Shown here piece after piece: positions 5,783 to 11,866 of a stretch of 11,866 bases of DNA. The translations under genes were made by a program, and so were the position numbers. The stretch is from assembly GCA_025054515.1 (NCBI GenBank), contig JANWZT010000027.1, positions 1 through 11,866 of the forward strand, given 5' to 3'. The notes under the pieces are model-generated. The model saw only the letters and a program-made list of their open reading frames with translations, was not told the origin of the DNA and did not search any database. This stretch comes from Candidatus Caldarchaeum sp. (GTDB lineage Archaea > Thermoproteota > Nitrososphaeria_A > Caldarchaeales > Caldarchaeaceae). Each line of letters starts with the position of its first letter. The first letter of the stretch is position 1.

Positions 5783-6706
5783 ATGGCCAGTGTTCGGCAT
5801 TTCCTCGAAATCGGCGATGTGACGGCGAAAGAACTCGACGCCATCGTGTTGACGGCCTTGAAGTGGCGCAAACAAGGCTATCCAAAGACGAAGCCTCTCG
5901 CAGGCAAGAACGTGGCTTTGATTTTTCAGAAGCCTTCGACGCGGACGAGGGTTTCTTTTGAGGCGGCTGTCTCCAAACTTGGTGGTAATTCGATGTATCT
6001 GAGCGCGAACGAGCTTCAGTTGGGCCGAGGTGAAAGCGTGGAGGATACTGGTAAGGTTTTGAGCAGGTACGTGGACTGTATTGTGGCACGCGTCTTCAGC
6101 CACCGTGATTTGATCGAGTTGAGCAAAAACGGAAGAGTTCCAGTGGTGAACGCCCTCAGCGACCAGCATCATCCATGTCAGGCCCTCGCCGACATCATGA
6201 CAATCTACATGTATTCGAAAAAGCCCTACCGGGCGAAGGTGGCCTTCGTCGGAGACGGTAACAACGTCTGCGTGTCACTGATGCAGGCATGCGCGGCCAC
6301 GGGAATAGACATATCAGTCGCTTCGCCGCCGGAATACAGGCCTCCCGAAAATGAGGTTAAGAAAGCTCAGAAATACGCGGAACATACAGGCGCCTCAATT
6401 GTGTTGACCGACAACCCGGTTGAAGCGGTTAAGGACGCCGATTTTGTCTACACCGATGTTTTTGTTTCGATGGGGCAGGAATCCGAAAAACAGAGGAAGC
6501 TGGCCGCCTTCCTTCCACGGTTTCAGGTGAACAGTGGGTTGATGACTTACGCCAAGCCAAACGCAAAATTCATGCACTGCATGCCTATGCATCTCAACGA
6601 GGAAGTAACACCTGACGTCGCCTATGGCCCTCAGTCGATCATTTACGACCAAGCCGAAAACAGGATGCACACCGAAGCGGCTTTGCTAAAGTTCCTGCTC
6701 AGGTAG
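5783..6706 (+). CDS. argF: Ornithine carbamoyltransferase
   Basis: A 307-aa cytoplasmic enzyme of arginine biosynthesis: carbamoyl phosphate plus ornithine gives citrulline. The carbamoyl-phosphate site is intact (PSTRTR, residues 51-56; HHPCQ, 129-133). The ornithine-specific SMG loop is present at 229-231 (DVFVSMGQE), and QAENRMH (290-296) carries the C-terminal Arg. The usual HCLPAHRG motif reads HCMPMHLN (265-272): the catalytic Cys266 is kept but the flanking residues are unusual. Length is normal for the family. The start at 5783 follows a well-placed TATA box and is therefore probably leaderless. The SMG loop argues against aspartate, acetylornithine or putrescine carbamoyltransferase. 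No other arginine genes are in the window; the neighbours are a divergent regulator and secE. Confidence 0.95.
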   Translation: MASVRHFLEIGDVTAKELDAIVLTALKWRKQGYPKTKPLAGKNVALIFQKPSTRTRVSFEAAVSKLGGNSMYLSANELQLGRGESVEDTGKVLSRYVDCIVARVFSHRDLIELSKNGRVPVVNALSDQHHPCQALADIMTIYMYSKKPYRAKVAFVGDGNNVCVSLMQACAATGIDISVASPPEYRPPENEVKKAQKYAEHTGASIVLTDNPVEAVKDADFVYTDVFVSMGQESEKQRKLAAFLPRFQVNSGLMTYAKPNAKFMHCMPMHLNEEVTPDVAYGPQSIIYDQAENRMHTEAALLKFLLR

Positions 6707-6719
6707 AGCAGACGAACGG

Positions 6720-6727
6720 TATATTAA
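6720..6727 (+). promoter_or_regulatory. TATA box for secE
   Basis: GTATATTA, 26-27 bases upstream of the GTG start of secE, which supports that start and a leaderless mRNA. It lies just downstream of the argF stop. Confidence 0.6.
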
Positions 6728-6749
6728 CATCGATGAAGACTACACGGTC

Positions 6750-6920
6750 GTGGGAGTGATAAGCTTCATCAAGTCTGCGGTCACCCTCCTCAAGACGGCG
6801 AAGAAACCGACGGCCAAAGAATACAACATCACGTTGAGGATAACCCTTCTAGGGCTTGCGATAATCGGAACACTTACGTTCCTTATCAGGTTTCTGGCCC
6901 TCGCTTTCCAGCCGGCCTGA
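6750..6920 (+). CDS. secE: Preprotein translocase subunit SecE (Sec61 gamma)
   Basis: A 56-aa protein. SecE clamps the two halves of the SecY channel in the cytoplasmic membrane. The N-terminal amphipathic helix (FIKSAVTLLKTAKKPTAKEY, residues 6-25) carries the conserved KKP..KEY pattern of archaeal SecE. One transmembrane segment follows (about 31-52: ITLLGLAIIGTLTFLIRFLA). The start is a GTG at the position predicted by the TATA box; a second GTG six bases later is possible, and no ATG is available in frame upstream. Its place immediately before spt5 is the conserved archaeal arrangement (as secE-nusG in bacteria), which strongly supports the call despite the small size. Confidence 0.93.
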   Translation: MGVISFIKSAVTLLKTAKKPTAKEYNITLRITLLGLAIIGTLTFLIRFLALAFQPA

Positions 6921-6937
6921 AACCTGATTGCTCAAGT

Positions 6938-6945
6938 TTTTATAA
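6938..6945 (+). promoter_or_regulatory. TATA box for spt5
   Basis: TTTTATAA-type element (6937-6946), centred 27-29 bases upstream of the TTG at 6970. The preceding CTCAAG could serve as the BRE. It is only 12-19 bases from ATG 6958, too close for that codon to be in the transcript. Confidence 0.55.
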
Positions 6946-6969
6946 CCGGCACGGTAGATGATGGTTGGC

Positions 6970-7869
6970 TTGAGCGTCGATGAGATGAGATATTTTGCGA
7001 TAAAGACGACCGTGGGGCAGGAAAGGTCTGTAGCCAACGTGTTGGAGGCCCGTTTTCACGGCATATTTCTCGACTACGTTGGCGAGGTAAAAACCACGTT
7101 CACGATTACCGATAAGACTAGAGCGGCGCTGATATTTACCGCGCCCAAATCAACGACATTCGAAAAAGCCGCAGTCTACGTGGCGAAAAAAGGAGAGCCG
7201 ACAGAGCCGCTTCACGCAAAAGTATCCGAATTCAGCGATGAAACAGGTTTTTCGGACACGGGTCTCGGCGAAGGCGTCTACGACCCCCTACTCCTCAAAA
7301 CCGAAGGATGGGCTGAAATATCTTTCCGCACCCCCGTCAGAATCAAGCGTGGCACAAAATACGCTGTAACGTTTTACAAGACCGTCGAAGAGGACGCTGG
7401 TTACGAATTGTTCTGTGGCGAAAACAAGACCGAAGACATCGTCTTCAAAACGCATGAAATAGGTGAATGGAAAAATTCAGTTTTTGTGCCGTTATTTCGT
7501 TTTTTTGAAAAGCCGATGATCGCGTCTATAGCCATCCTGCCATCGCTGAAAGGCTATGTTTTCGTCGAAGCCGCCTCCAAAGAAGTTATCGCCGATGCTT
7601 TGCAGAACATTCGACACGTCAAGGCGAGGCCGCCGATGCCCGTCAAGCTCGATACGATCAGTCCACACCTCATCGAGAAACCGTTGATAGAGGTGCTTGA
7701 ACCCGGCCAGCTCGTCGAAATCGTGGCGGGGCCCCTCAAAGGAATTACCGGGAAAGTCATAAGGGTTGAAAAATCGCGGCGTGAAGTTACGCTTGAGCTG
7801 AGGGAGGCCGCGTTTCAGCTCCCTATCTCGGTCTCTATCGACGCAGTCCGCCCGGTCGAAAAAACTTGA
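6970..7869 (+). CDS. spt5: Transcription elongation factor Spt5 (NusG family) with a large domain inserted in the NGN domain
   Basis: A 299-aa protein; archaeal Spt5 is normally about 150 aa. Spt5 binds the RNA polymerase clamp, with Spt4, through its NGN domain and keeps the clamp closed. Here the NGN is split. The first strand and helix are residues 7-30 (RYFAIKTTVGQERSVANVLE). The remainder resumes at about 184 with ASIAILPSLKGYVFVEA and ends near 222. A KOW domain (244-296: GQLVEIVAGPLKGITGKVIR) follows. The inserted 150 residues (about 31-183) are rich in short beta strands, with AAVYVAKKGEPTEPL and a GWAEISFRTPVRIKRGTKYAV stretch that recall jelly-roll modules of surface or tail proteins. 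ATG 6958 and ATG 6985 are alternative starts; 6970 best fits the TATA box. The reading frame is unbroken across both junctions, so this is not an artefact of a frameshift. Confidence 0.9.
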   Translation: MSVDEMRYFAIKTTVGQERSVANVLEARFHGIFLDYVGEVKTTFTITDKTRAALIFTAPKSTTFEKAAVYVAKKGEPTEPLHAKVSEFSDETGFSDTGLGEGVYDPLLLKTEGWAEISFRTPVRIKRGTKYAVTFYKTVEEDAGYELFCGENKTEDIVFKTHEIGEWKNSVFVPLFRFFEKPMIASIAILPSLKGYVFVEAASKEVIADALQNIRHVKARPPMPVKLDTISPHLIEKPLIEVLEPGQLVEIVAGPLKGITGKVIRVEKSRREVTLELREAAFQLPISVSIDAVRPVEKT

Positions 7870-7897
7870 CGTAGCTCCGTCTTTCCCGCAGTACAAG

Positions 7898-7906
7898 TTT
7901 ATGAAT
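7898..7906 (+). promoter_or_regulatory. TATA-like box for rpl11
   Basis: GTTTATGAA, centred about 30 bases upstream of ATG 7932. The ATGs at 7901 and 7905 lie within the box itself and so are unlikely to be translated from this promoter. ACAAG precedes it as a possible BRE. Confidence 0.45.
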
Positions 7907-7931
7907 GACCGTTGTCGAAACGGGGTTAGAT

Positions 7932-8420
7932 ATGGGGGAAAAGACGTTTCGGTTTCTCGTGGAAGGTGGGAAAGTTACGGCGGGGCCTCCGTTAGGGCCG
8001 GCTCTCGGCCCCCTCGGGCTCAACGTCCTCGCCGTCGCGGAAGAAGCCAACAGGCAAACCAAAGAATTTAGCGGCATGCGTGTTCCCATCGAAATAATCG
8101 TTGACACCGACACAAAGAAATTCACGGTCAAAGTCGGCACCCCAAGTACTTCGGCCCTTCTCGCAAGTGCCGCAGGAGTGCAGAAGGGCAGCGGAACAGC
8201 CGGTAAAGACTTCGTCGGCGACCTTAAGTTCTCCGACGTGGTTAGACTGGCTGAAACGAAGCGAGCTGACATGCGTTCAAAAACCCTCAAAGCCGCCGTC
8301 AAGGAGGTCATCGGTTCATGCGTTAGCATGGGGATAAAGATCGATGGGATGAACCCCAAAGAGGTCGTGAAACTGGTGGACCAAGGGAAGTATGATGAGT
8401 TCTTAGGTGAGGCGAAATGA
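7932..8420 (+). CDS. rpl11: Large ribosomal subunit protein uL11
   Basis: A 162-aa protein that binds the GTPase-associated region of 23S rRNA at the base of the L12 stalk. The N-terminal signature VEGGKVTAGPPLGPALGPLG (residues 9-28) is unmistakable, and the C-terminal rRNA-binding domain has TLKAAVKEVIGSC and DGMNPKEV. The open frame begins at 7905, but starting at 7932 gives the normal archaeal N-terminus (MGEKTFRFLVEGGK) and fits the upstream TATA-like box. The stop overlaps the start of rpl1 in ATGA, indicating translational coupling. The last part of the gene carries the Shine-Dalgarno for rpl1. The gene belongs to the conserved secE-spt5-L11-L1-L10 cluster. Confidence 0.95.
   Translation: MGEKTFRFLVEGGKVTAGPPLGPALGPLGLNVLAVAEEANRQTKEFSGMRVPIEIIVDTDTKKFTVKVGTPSTSALLASAAGVQKGSGTAGKDFVGDLKFSDVVRLAETKRADMRSKTLKAAVKEVIGSCVSMGIKIDGMNPKEVVKLVDQGKYDEFLGEAK
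8405..8410 (+). promoter_or_regulatory. Strong Shine-Dalgarno for rpl1
   Basis: AGGTGA, a perfect match to the core of the archaeal anti-Shine-Dalgarno complement, six bases before ATG 8417. It shows that internal operon genes use Shine-Dalgarno starts while operon-leading genes here appear leaderless. Confidence 0.7.
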
Positions 8421-9076
8421 TGCGGGCCGCGGTTGGTAAGCTCGTTGAAGCGGTGAAGAAGGCGAAGGAGAACAAGATGAATTCCAAATTTAAGCAGTCG
8501 GTCGAGATGGTGATAAACATAACGGGTGTCGACCTTTCGAAACCGCAGAACAGGTTCGCCGAAGTCGTCGAACTTCCCAACGATCTCGGTAGGAAGAGAC
8601 GGAAAATCCTCGTTATCGCGTCGGGAAATCTCGCTTTGGAGGCCGGGAGAACAGAAGGAGTTTCCCGCGTGATTCAGAGGGAGGAGCTTGAAGCCCTCGT
8701 CGGGAGGAAGAAGGATGCAAAGAAGATCGCATCACAGTATGATTTTGTGCTGGTCGAGCCTTCGTTGATGGCTTTGGCCGCGAGGGCTCTCGGTGCAGCG
8801 CTTGGTTCACGGGGGAAAACCCCTATCCCCATCCCGCCGGGTTCGGACATCCAGAAACTGGTCAAAAGATACAGCAACAGCGTCCAAATAACTTTGCGCA
8901 AGTCGCCGCAGGTCGAATGTCTGATAGGCGTCGAAGAAGACCCCGACGATAAAATCGCTGAAAACGCTGAAACCGTTCTAAGCCGGGTCGTCGAAAAGCT
9001 TGAAAAGAAGCAGAGGAACATCGCCAGCGTGTACCTGAAAACGACGCGTGGAAAGCCCGTTAGGCTCGAGTTGTGA
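8417..9076 (+). CDS. rpl1: Large ribosomal subunit protein uL1
   Basis: A 219-aa protein of the L1 stalk, which guides release of deacylated tRNA from the E site. Conserved features are KFKQSVEMVINITGVDLSKP (24-43), the central Rossmann-like domain with ILVIASG and YDFVLVEPSLM, and the signature GSRGKTPIPIPPG (129-141), here with Ser and Ile where many homologues have Pro and Asn. The C-terminal strand (SVYLKTTRGKPVRLEL) is complete. It starts with ATGATG overlapping the rpl11 stop, after a strong Shine-Dalgarno; either ATG could initiate. L1 represses its own operon by binding mRNA in some archaea (Methanococcus); I did not recognise such a site here. rpl10 follows after a gap of 57 bases. 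Confidence 0.95.
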   Translation: MMRAAVGKLVEAVKKAKENKMNSKFKQSVEMVINITGVDLSKPQNRFAEVVELPNDLGRKRRKILVIASGNLALEAGRTEGVSRVIQREELEALVGRKKDAKKIASQYDFVLVEPSLMALAARALGAALGSRGKTPIPIPPGSDIQKLVKRYSNSVQITLRKSPQVECLIGVEEDPDDKIAENAETVLSRVVEKLEKKQRNIASVYLKTTRGKPVRLEL

Positions 9077-9119
9077 AAGATATGTACTTAAGTGGCCGCG
9101 GCTTCGTGGAAGAAGGTCC

Positions 9120-9123
9120 GGAG
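9120..9123 (+). promoter_or_regulatory. Shine-Dalgarno that sets the rpl10 start
   Basis: GGAG (within GGAGTG), ten bases before ATG 9134. The open frame runs back to a GTG at 9092, which has no comparable site, so ATG 9134 is preferred. Confidence 0.5.
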
Positions 9124-9133
9124 TGCTGATTGT

Positions 9134-9997
9134 ATGGCGGTCCAAGCTGTGACGCGGCCGAACATCGTGAAAAAGTCTAAGCTCGTCGATGAAGTAGCTA
9201 ACCTCATCAAGAAATATGGGGTGGTGGCGGTATTCGACCTCACCGGCACGAGGGCCAATACAATTCATGAAATGAGGAAAAAGCTCCGAGGCCTTTGCGA
9301 AATGAGGGTTCTCAAGAAAACTCTGTTTATCAAGGCCTGTCGCCTCGCAGGAAATTCTGAGCTGGAAAAACTGGTGGAAAACGTGAAAACCCCGGTGGGT
9401 TTCATTTTCAGCGGAATCAACAGCTTCAAGCTCGCCCTAACTTTGGAGAAGAACAAAGTTCCGATGCATGCAAAGGCTGGTGAAAAAGCCGACTTCGACG
9501 TCTGGGTTCCAGAAACCAACACAGGCCTTCCACCAGGCCCCATACTCAGCGACTTTGGCAAACTCAAAATTCCCACACGTATCGAAGGGGGTCAGGTTTG
9601 GATAGCCAAGGACACGCTGGTGGCGAAGAAGGGCGATGAAATTTCCCAGCTTTTGGCAAGCCTTCTCGTCAAGCTAGACATAAAAGCCGTCATGCGCGGG
9701 ATAAATCTCCTCAAGGCCTATGAAGACGGCGTCATACTCAAGGCGGAAGACCTTGTCATAGACCCGGCAAAAACATCGGAGGAAATCGTCGCGGCCGCGT
9801 CCATCGCCTACGGCTTCGCAGTCGGCATCTCATACCTTTCGAAAGAAACACTGCCGGCTCTGCTGGCGAAGGCGCTGCTACAGGCCAGAGCTCTGTCTAT
9901 GGAAGCCGGATACTACGACGTCGAAACCGTTCCAGCGATGATCGCGAAAGCACAGGCCGAATCAGCGGCGTTAGCGAGAGCCGCCGGTCTGTCTTAG
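9134..9997 (+). CDS. rpl10: Large ribosomal subunit protein uL10 (P0), short form
   Basis: A 287-aa stalk base protein that anchors L12 dimers on the ribosome. The N-terminal rRNA-binding domain is clear (VTRPNIVKKSKLVDEVANLI; LTGTRANTIHEMRKKLRG; VLKKTLFIKA), followed by the archaeal/eukaryotic-type insertion (TNTGLPPGPILSDFGKLKIP, 129-148). The helical spine starts near 238 (ETLPALLAKALLQARALSME) and continues with VPAMIAKAQAESAALARA. The protein then stops. The third part of the spine and the acidic C-terminal tail ending in a Leu-Phe-Gly-like motif, present in typical archaeal L10 of about 335-340 aa, are missing. The ATG at 9134 is favoured over GTG 9092 by the Shine-Dalgarno and by the family-like MAVQAVTRPN start. 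The last 27 bases overlap convergent alaS, and no L12 gene follows. Confidence 0.92.
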   Translation: MAVQAVTRPNIVKKSKLVDEVANLIKKYGVVAVFDLTGTRANTIHEMRKKLRGLCEMRVLKKTLFIKACRLAGNSELEKLVENVKTPVGFIFSGINSFKLALTLEKNKVPMHAKAGEKADFDVWVPETNTGLPPGPILSDFGKLKIPTRIEGGQVWIAKDTLVAKKGDEISQLLASLLVKLDIKAVMRGINLLKAYEDGVILKAEDLVIDPAKTSEEIVAAASIAYGFAVGISYLSKETLPALLAKALLQARALSMEAGYYDVETVPAMIAKAQAESAALARAAGLS

Positions 9998-11866
9998 AAG
10001 TTGCTCAAGCTGGGGAATGACCGATACGAGGCGTTCTCGGGGAGCCGCTCCTCTGCCGAGTGAATCGCTTCCTCCGCCGCCTCCACCGGCCGAAGTCAAC
10101 AGTTTCTTCACGACCTCACCAGCCCTAACGCCCAACTCCACAGCCTTCTCGTTGCAGACGCAGACGGCTTTAGCTGAAGGAGACCCAGCGTAGACAAACG
10201 CCACCGACGGCTTCTCCGTTTTGACCGTTTCAGCCGCGAGCATGGTCAAATAATCATAATCGTCGTAATCTTCCTCCGAAACATAGAGCAAAACCTTGTT
10301 GACCGGCAAGGCGATGCTTCGAATTTCCGCGGCCTTGTAAACGATGATTTTTTCAAGAAACTTTTTCAAAGTTTTCCGCAGAGTTTTAACCTCTTCGTCA
10401 AGCTCTTCAACCCTCCGAACTACTTCTTCTGATGGCGTACGCAGCTTCTCCGCAACAGTCATCATCGCCGCCTCTATTTCCTGATACCTTTGGAGAGCCG
10501 CGGGCCCAGCCGTGAAAACAATCCTTTCAACCCCATCCTGAATTCTCTCCGAAGAAACTATCTTTATCAACCCGACGTCTTCCGTGTTTTCGCAGTGAAT
10601 ACCGCCACATGCTTCAGCATCCCAGCCCGGAATTTCGACGACCCTTATAGTTCCCAACGGAACTTCGCCGCCTTGATAAAGCCCGAACCCGTAGATTTCC
10701 TCTGCCTCGTTGCGATCCATCCAAGAGATGCGGATGGGTATCCTTCTGGCGACAATTTTGTTGGCCAAGTTCTCGATGACGCGTATCTGCTCGGCGGTCA
10801 ACCTTTTGTGATGGTAAATGTCGAGCCTTCCCTTTTCTGGCTCCTTTCTCGCACCGGCCTGCCACGCATGCTTTCCCAAAACCCTTCTGACGGCCCCCAG
10901 TAGAACATGTGTGGCCGTGTGATGCCGAACCGTGGCCAGCCTCTTCTCCACATCAACATATCCTTCGACCTCTTCGCCGACTTGGGGAAGCTTTCCCTCA
11001 ACACGATGCAAAATAACGTCACCCACAATCTTCGTATCCACAACGTTGCAAACTTCTCCACCGAAAACGATGGTTCCGGTGTCTCCTACCGCACCGCCGC
11101 TTTCAGGATAGAACAGGGTTGAGTCCAGGATGATGTTATTGTCTTCGACGCCGAGAACCTTTGCTTTGAAGCTGTAGGTCGTCGGATGTTCGTAAAAGAG
11201 CTTGACCGTGGGAGGATATTTTGATACATCTACCGTCTGCTTTTCCTCGGCCGCCGCAGGTTTTTCACGGAGGTGACGGGATGCGACGAGCTCGTAGAAG
11301 TTTTCGGGGACTTCGACCGTGACACCGTGTTTGGCCGCAACATCTGCTACGATGTCCGGTGTAATACCTTGGTCGTCGTAGTATTGGATGAGCCGCTCGA
11401 CAGTTATCTGCTTGGCGCTTTTGATTTCTCTGGAGATGGCTTCGGTTCCTCGTTTGATGGTTTCCTTGAATTTGTTGACTTCGTGGCTGATTATTTCCAA
11501 CACTTCGTCGCGCATCTCGCCGAGGTGGGGGAAGTCCTGTCGCCAGAAGTTGATTTGTAGGTCGACGAGGTCGAGAAGCCTTTCTTCGGCCTGAAGCGAC
11601 ATCAGGAGACGGTAGGCCCTTCTTATCAGCAGTCGTGCGAGGTATCCGGTTTTGACGTTGCTCGGCACGACTCCTTCCGCCACTATGAAGGCGATGGCTT
11701 TGCTGTAGTCGAGTGCTCCGTAGACTTTTTCGTAGGGTTTAATCAACTCGCCGACGGTTTGGAGGTCTATGCCGGACATGTTCGCCACTCTTCTTCTCAG
11801 CTCTTCGACGGTCGTTTCTGCCTTGGGTATGACGAGGCCCGTGTATTTTGCATAGCGGGTTAGAAG
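9971..11866 (-). CDS. alaS: Alanyl-tRNA synthetase, archaeal type (partial; N-terminal catalytic part outside window)
   Basis: The frame is open to the right edge, so 631 C-terminal residues are present; the N-terminal catalytic domain, roughly 270 residues judging from the usual length of about 900, lies outside. The first GTG inside the window (11788) is not the start: the upstream 26 codons (KYTGLVIPKAETTVEELRRR) continue the family sequence. Visible in order are the tRNA-recognition region (VVPSNVKTGYLARLLIRRAY), an editing domain with FYPESGGAVGDTG, HHTATH and CGGIH, and the C-Ala domain with a glycine-rich AGGGGGGSDSLGRG near the end. The zinc ligands His-x3-His and Cys-x3-His are kept. 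However, the Gln normally in ESGGQVGD is Ala, and CGGTH is CGGIH. The 3' end overlaps rpl10 tail to tail by 27 bases. Confidence 0.95.
   Translation of the reverse strand, partial: LLTRYAKYTGLVIPKAETTVEELRRRVANMSGIDLQTVGELIKPYEKVYGALDYSKAIAFIVAEGVVPSNVKTGYLARLLIRRAYRLLMSLQAEERLLDLVDLQINFWRQDFPHLGEMRDEVLEIISHEVNKFKETIKRGTEAISREIKSAKQITVERLIQYYDDQGITPDIVADVAAKHGVTVEVPENFYELVASRHLREKPAAAEEKQTVDVSKYPPTVKLFYEHPTTYSFKAKVLGVEDNNIILDSTLFYPESGGAVGDTGTIVFGGEVCNVVDTKIVGDVILHRVEGKLPQVGEEVEGYVDVEKRLATVRHHTATHVLLGAVRRVLGKHAWQAGARKEPEKGRLDIYHHKRLTAEQIRVIENLANKIVARRIPIRISWMDRNEAEEIYGFGLYQGGEVPLGTIRVVEIPGWDAEACGGIHCENTEDVGLIKIVSSERIQDGVERIVFTAGPAALQRYQEIEAAMMTVAEKLRTPSEEVVRRVEELDEEVKTLRKTLKKFLEKIIVYKAAEIRSIALPVNKVLLYVSEEDYDDYDYLTMLAAETVKTEKPSVAFVYAGSPSAKAVCVCNEKAVELGVRAGEVVKKLLTSAGGGGGGSDSLGRGAAPRERLVSVIPQLEQLLRQTGGSR

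Noticed and set aside
5768..6172. 134-codon open frame on the minus strand opposite argF
   Set aside because: It overlaps the conserved OTCase sequence and its translation shows no family features.
7905..7931. Extended N-terminus of uL11 from ATG 7905
   Set aside because: It overlaps the TATA-like box, and the extra nine residues are not part of normal L11; ATG 7932 fits better.
7835..8359. 174-codon open frame on the minus strand opposite rpl11
   Set aside because: Shadow of rpl11, whose protein signature is unmistakable.
9092..9133. GTG start adding 14 residues to uL10
   Set aside because: No Shine-Dalgarno precedes it, while ATG 9134 has GGAG at ten bases and a family-like start.
9998..10070. 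Possible frameshift restoring an acidic C-terminal tail to L10
   Set aside because: Reading past the stop in the other frames gives antisense alaS with a basic/mixed composition, not the acidic tail, so the short L10 is not explained by one indel.
10030..10095. Low-complexity GC-rich stretch near the end of alaS as a repeat
   Set aside because: It encodes the glycine-rich segment typical of the archaeal AlaRS C-terminal domain.

Overview
The window looks like a stretch of a TACK-group archaeal chromosome, most likely a thermophilic Aigarchaeota/Thaumarchaeota-type genome. The evidence is archaeal-type ThrRS (DTD-like editing domain) and AlaRS fragments, a homomeric NAC, an archaeal SecE-Spt5-L11-L1-L10 block, a thioferritin-like DPSL protein, and several genes with a TATA-like box about 26-31 nt upstream of a start codon, the pattern expected of leaderless mRNAs. 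The lineage assignment is inference from protein flavour, not from a database search. The window is very compact: no gap between genes exceeds about 110 bases, and no tRNA, rRNA, CRISPR array, insertion sequence or repeat was seen.

Left part (1-1984): the 5' end of thrS (minus strand, running off the left edge), then a membrane-anchored signal peptide peptidase SppA (minus). SppA is divergent from a DPSL/thioferritin gene (plus), with two back-to-back promoters between them.

Centre-left (2044-4132, plus): a tight cluster of HflX GTPase, a PUA-domain RNA-binding protein and nascent-polypeptide-associated complex (NAC). All three are expected to work on or near the ribosome. The hflX and PUA genes overlap, and NAC follows after 18 bases.

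Centre (4121-6706): a long minus-strand gene converges on and overlaps the end of NAC. It encodes an ArsR-like winged helix, then an ATP-cone, then a region resembling a shortened class III (anaerobic) ribonucleotide reductase without the glycyl-radical end and without recognisable catalytic cysteines. This looks like a nucleotide-sensing regulator built from a dead reductase, and is one of the two most interesting objects here. Divergent from it is argF (ornithine carbamoyltransferase).

Right part (6750-9997, plus): secE (56 aa), spt5, rpl11, rpl1 and rpl10, the conserved archaeal secretion/transcription-elongation/ribosomal-stalk cluster. Spt5 is the second striking object: its NGN domain is split by an in-frame insertion of about 150 residues that reads like a beta-sandwich. 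The L10 protein lacks the usual C-terminal tail, and the L12 gene that normally follows it is absent. The end of rpl10 instead overlaps a convergent alaS, whose 5' part runs off the right edge (9971-11866, minus).
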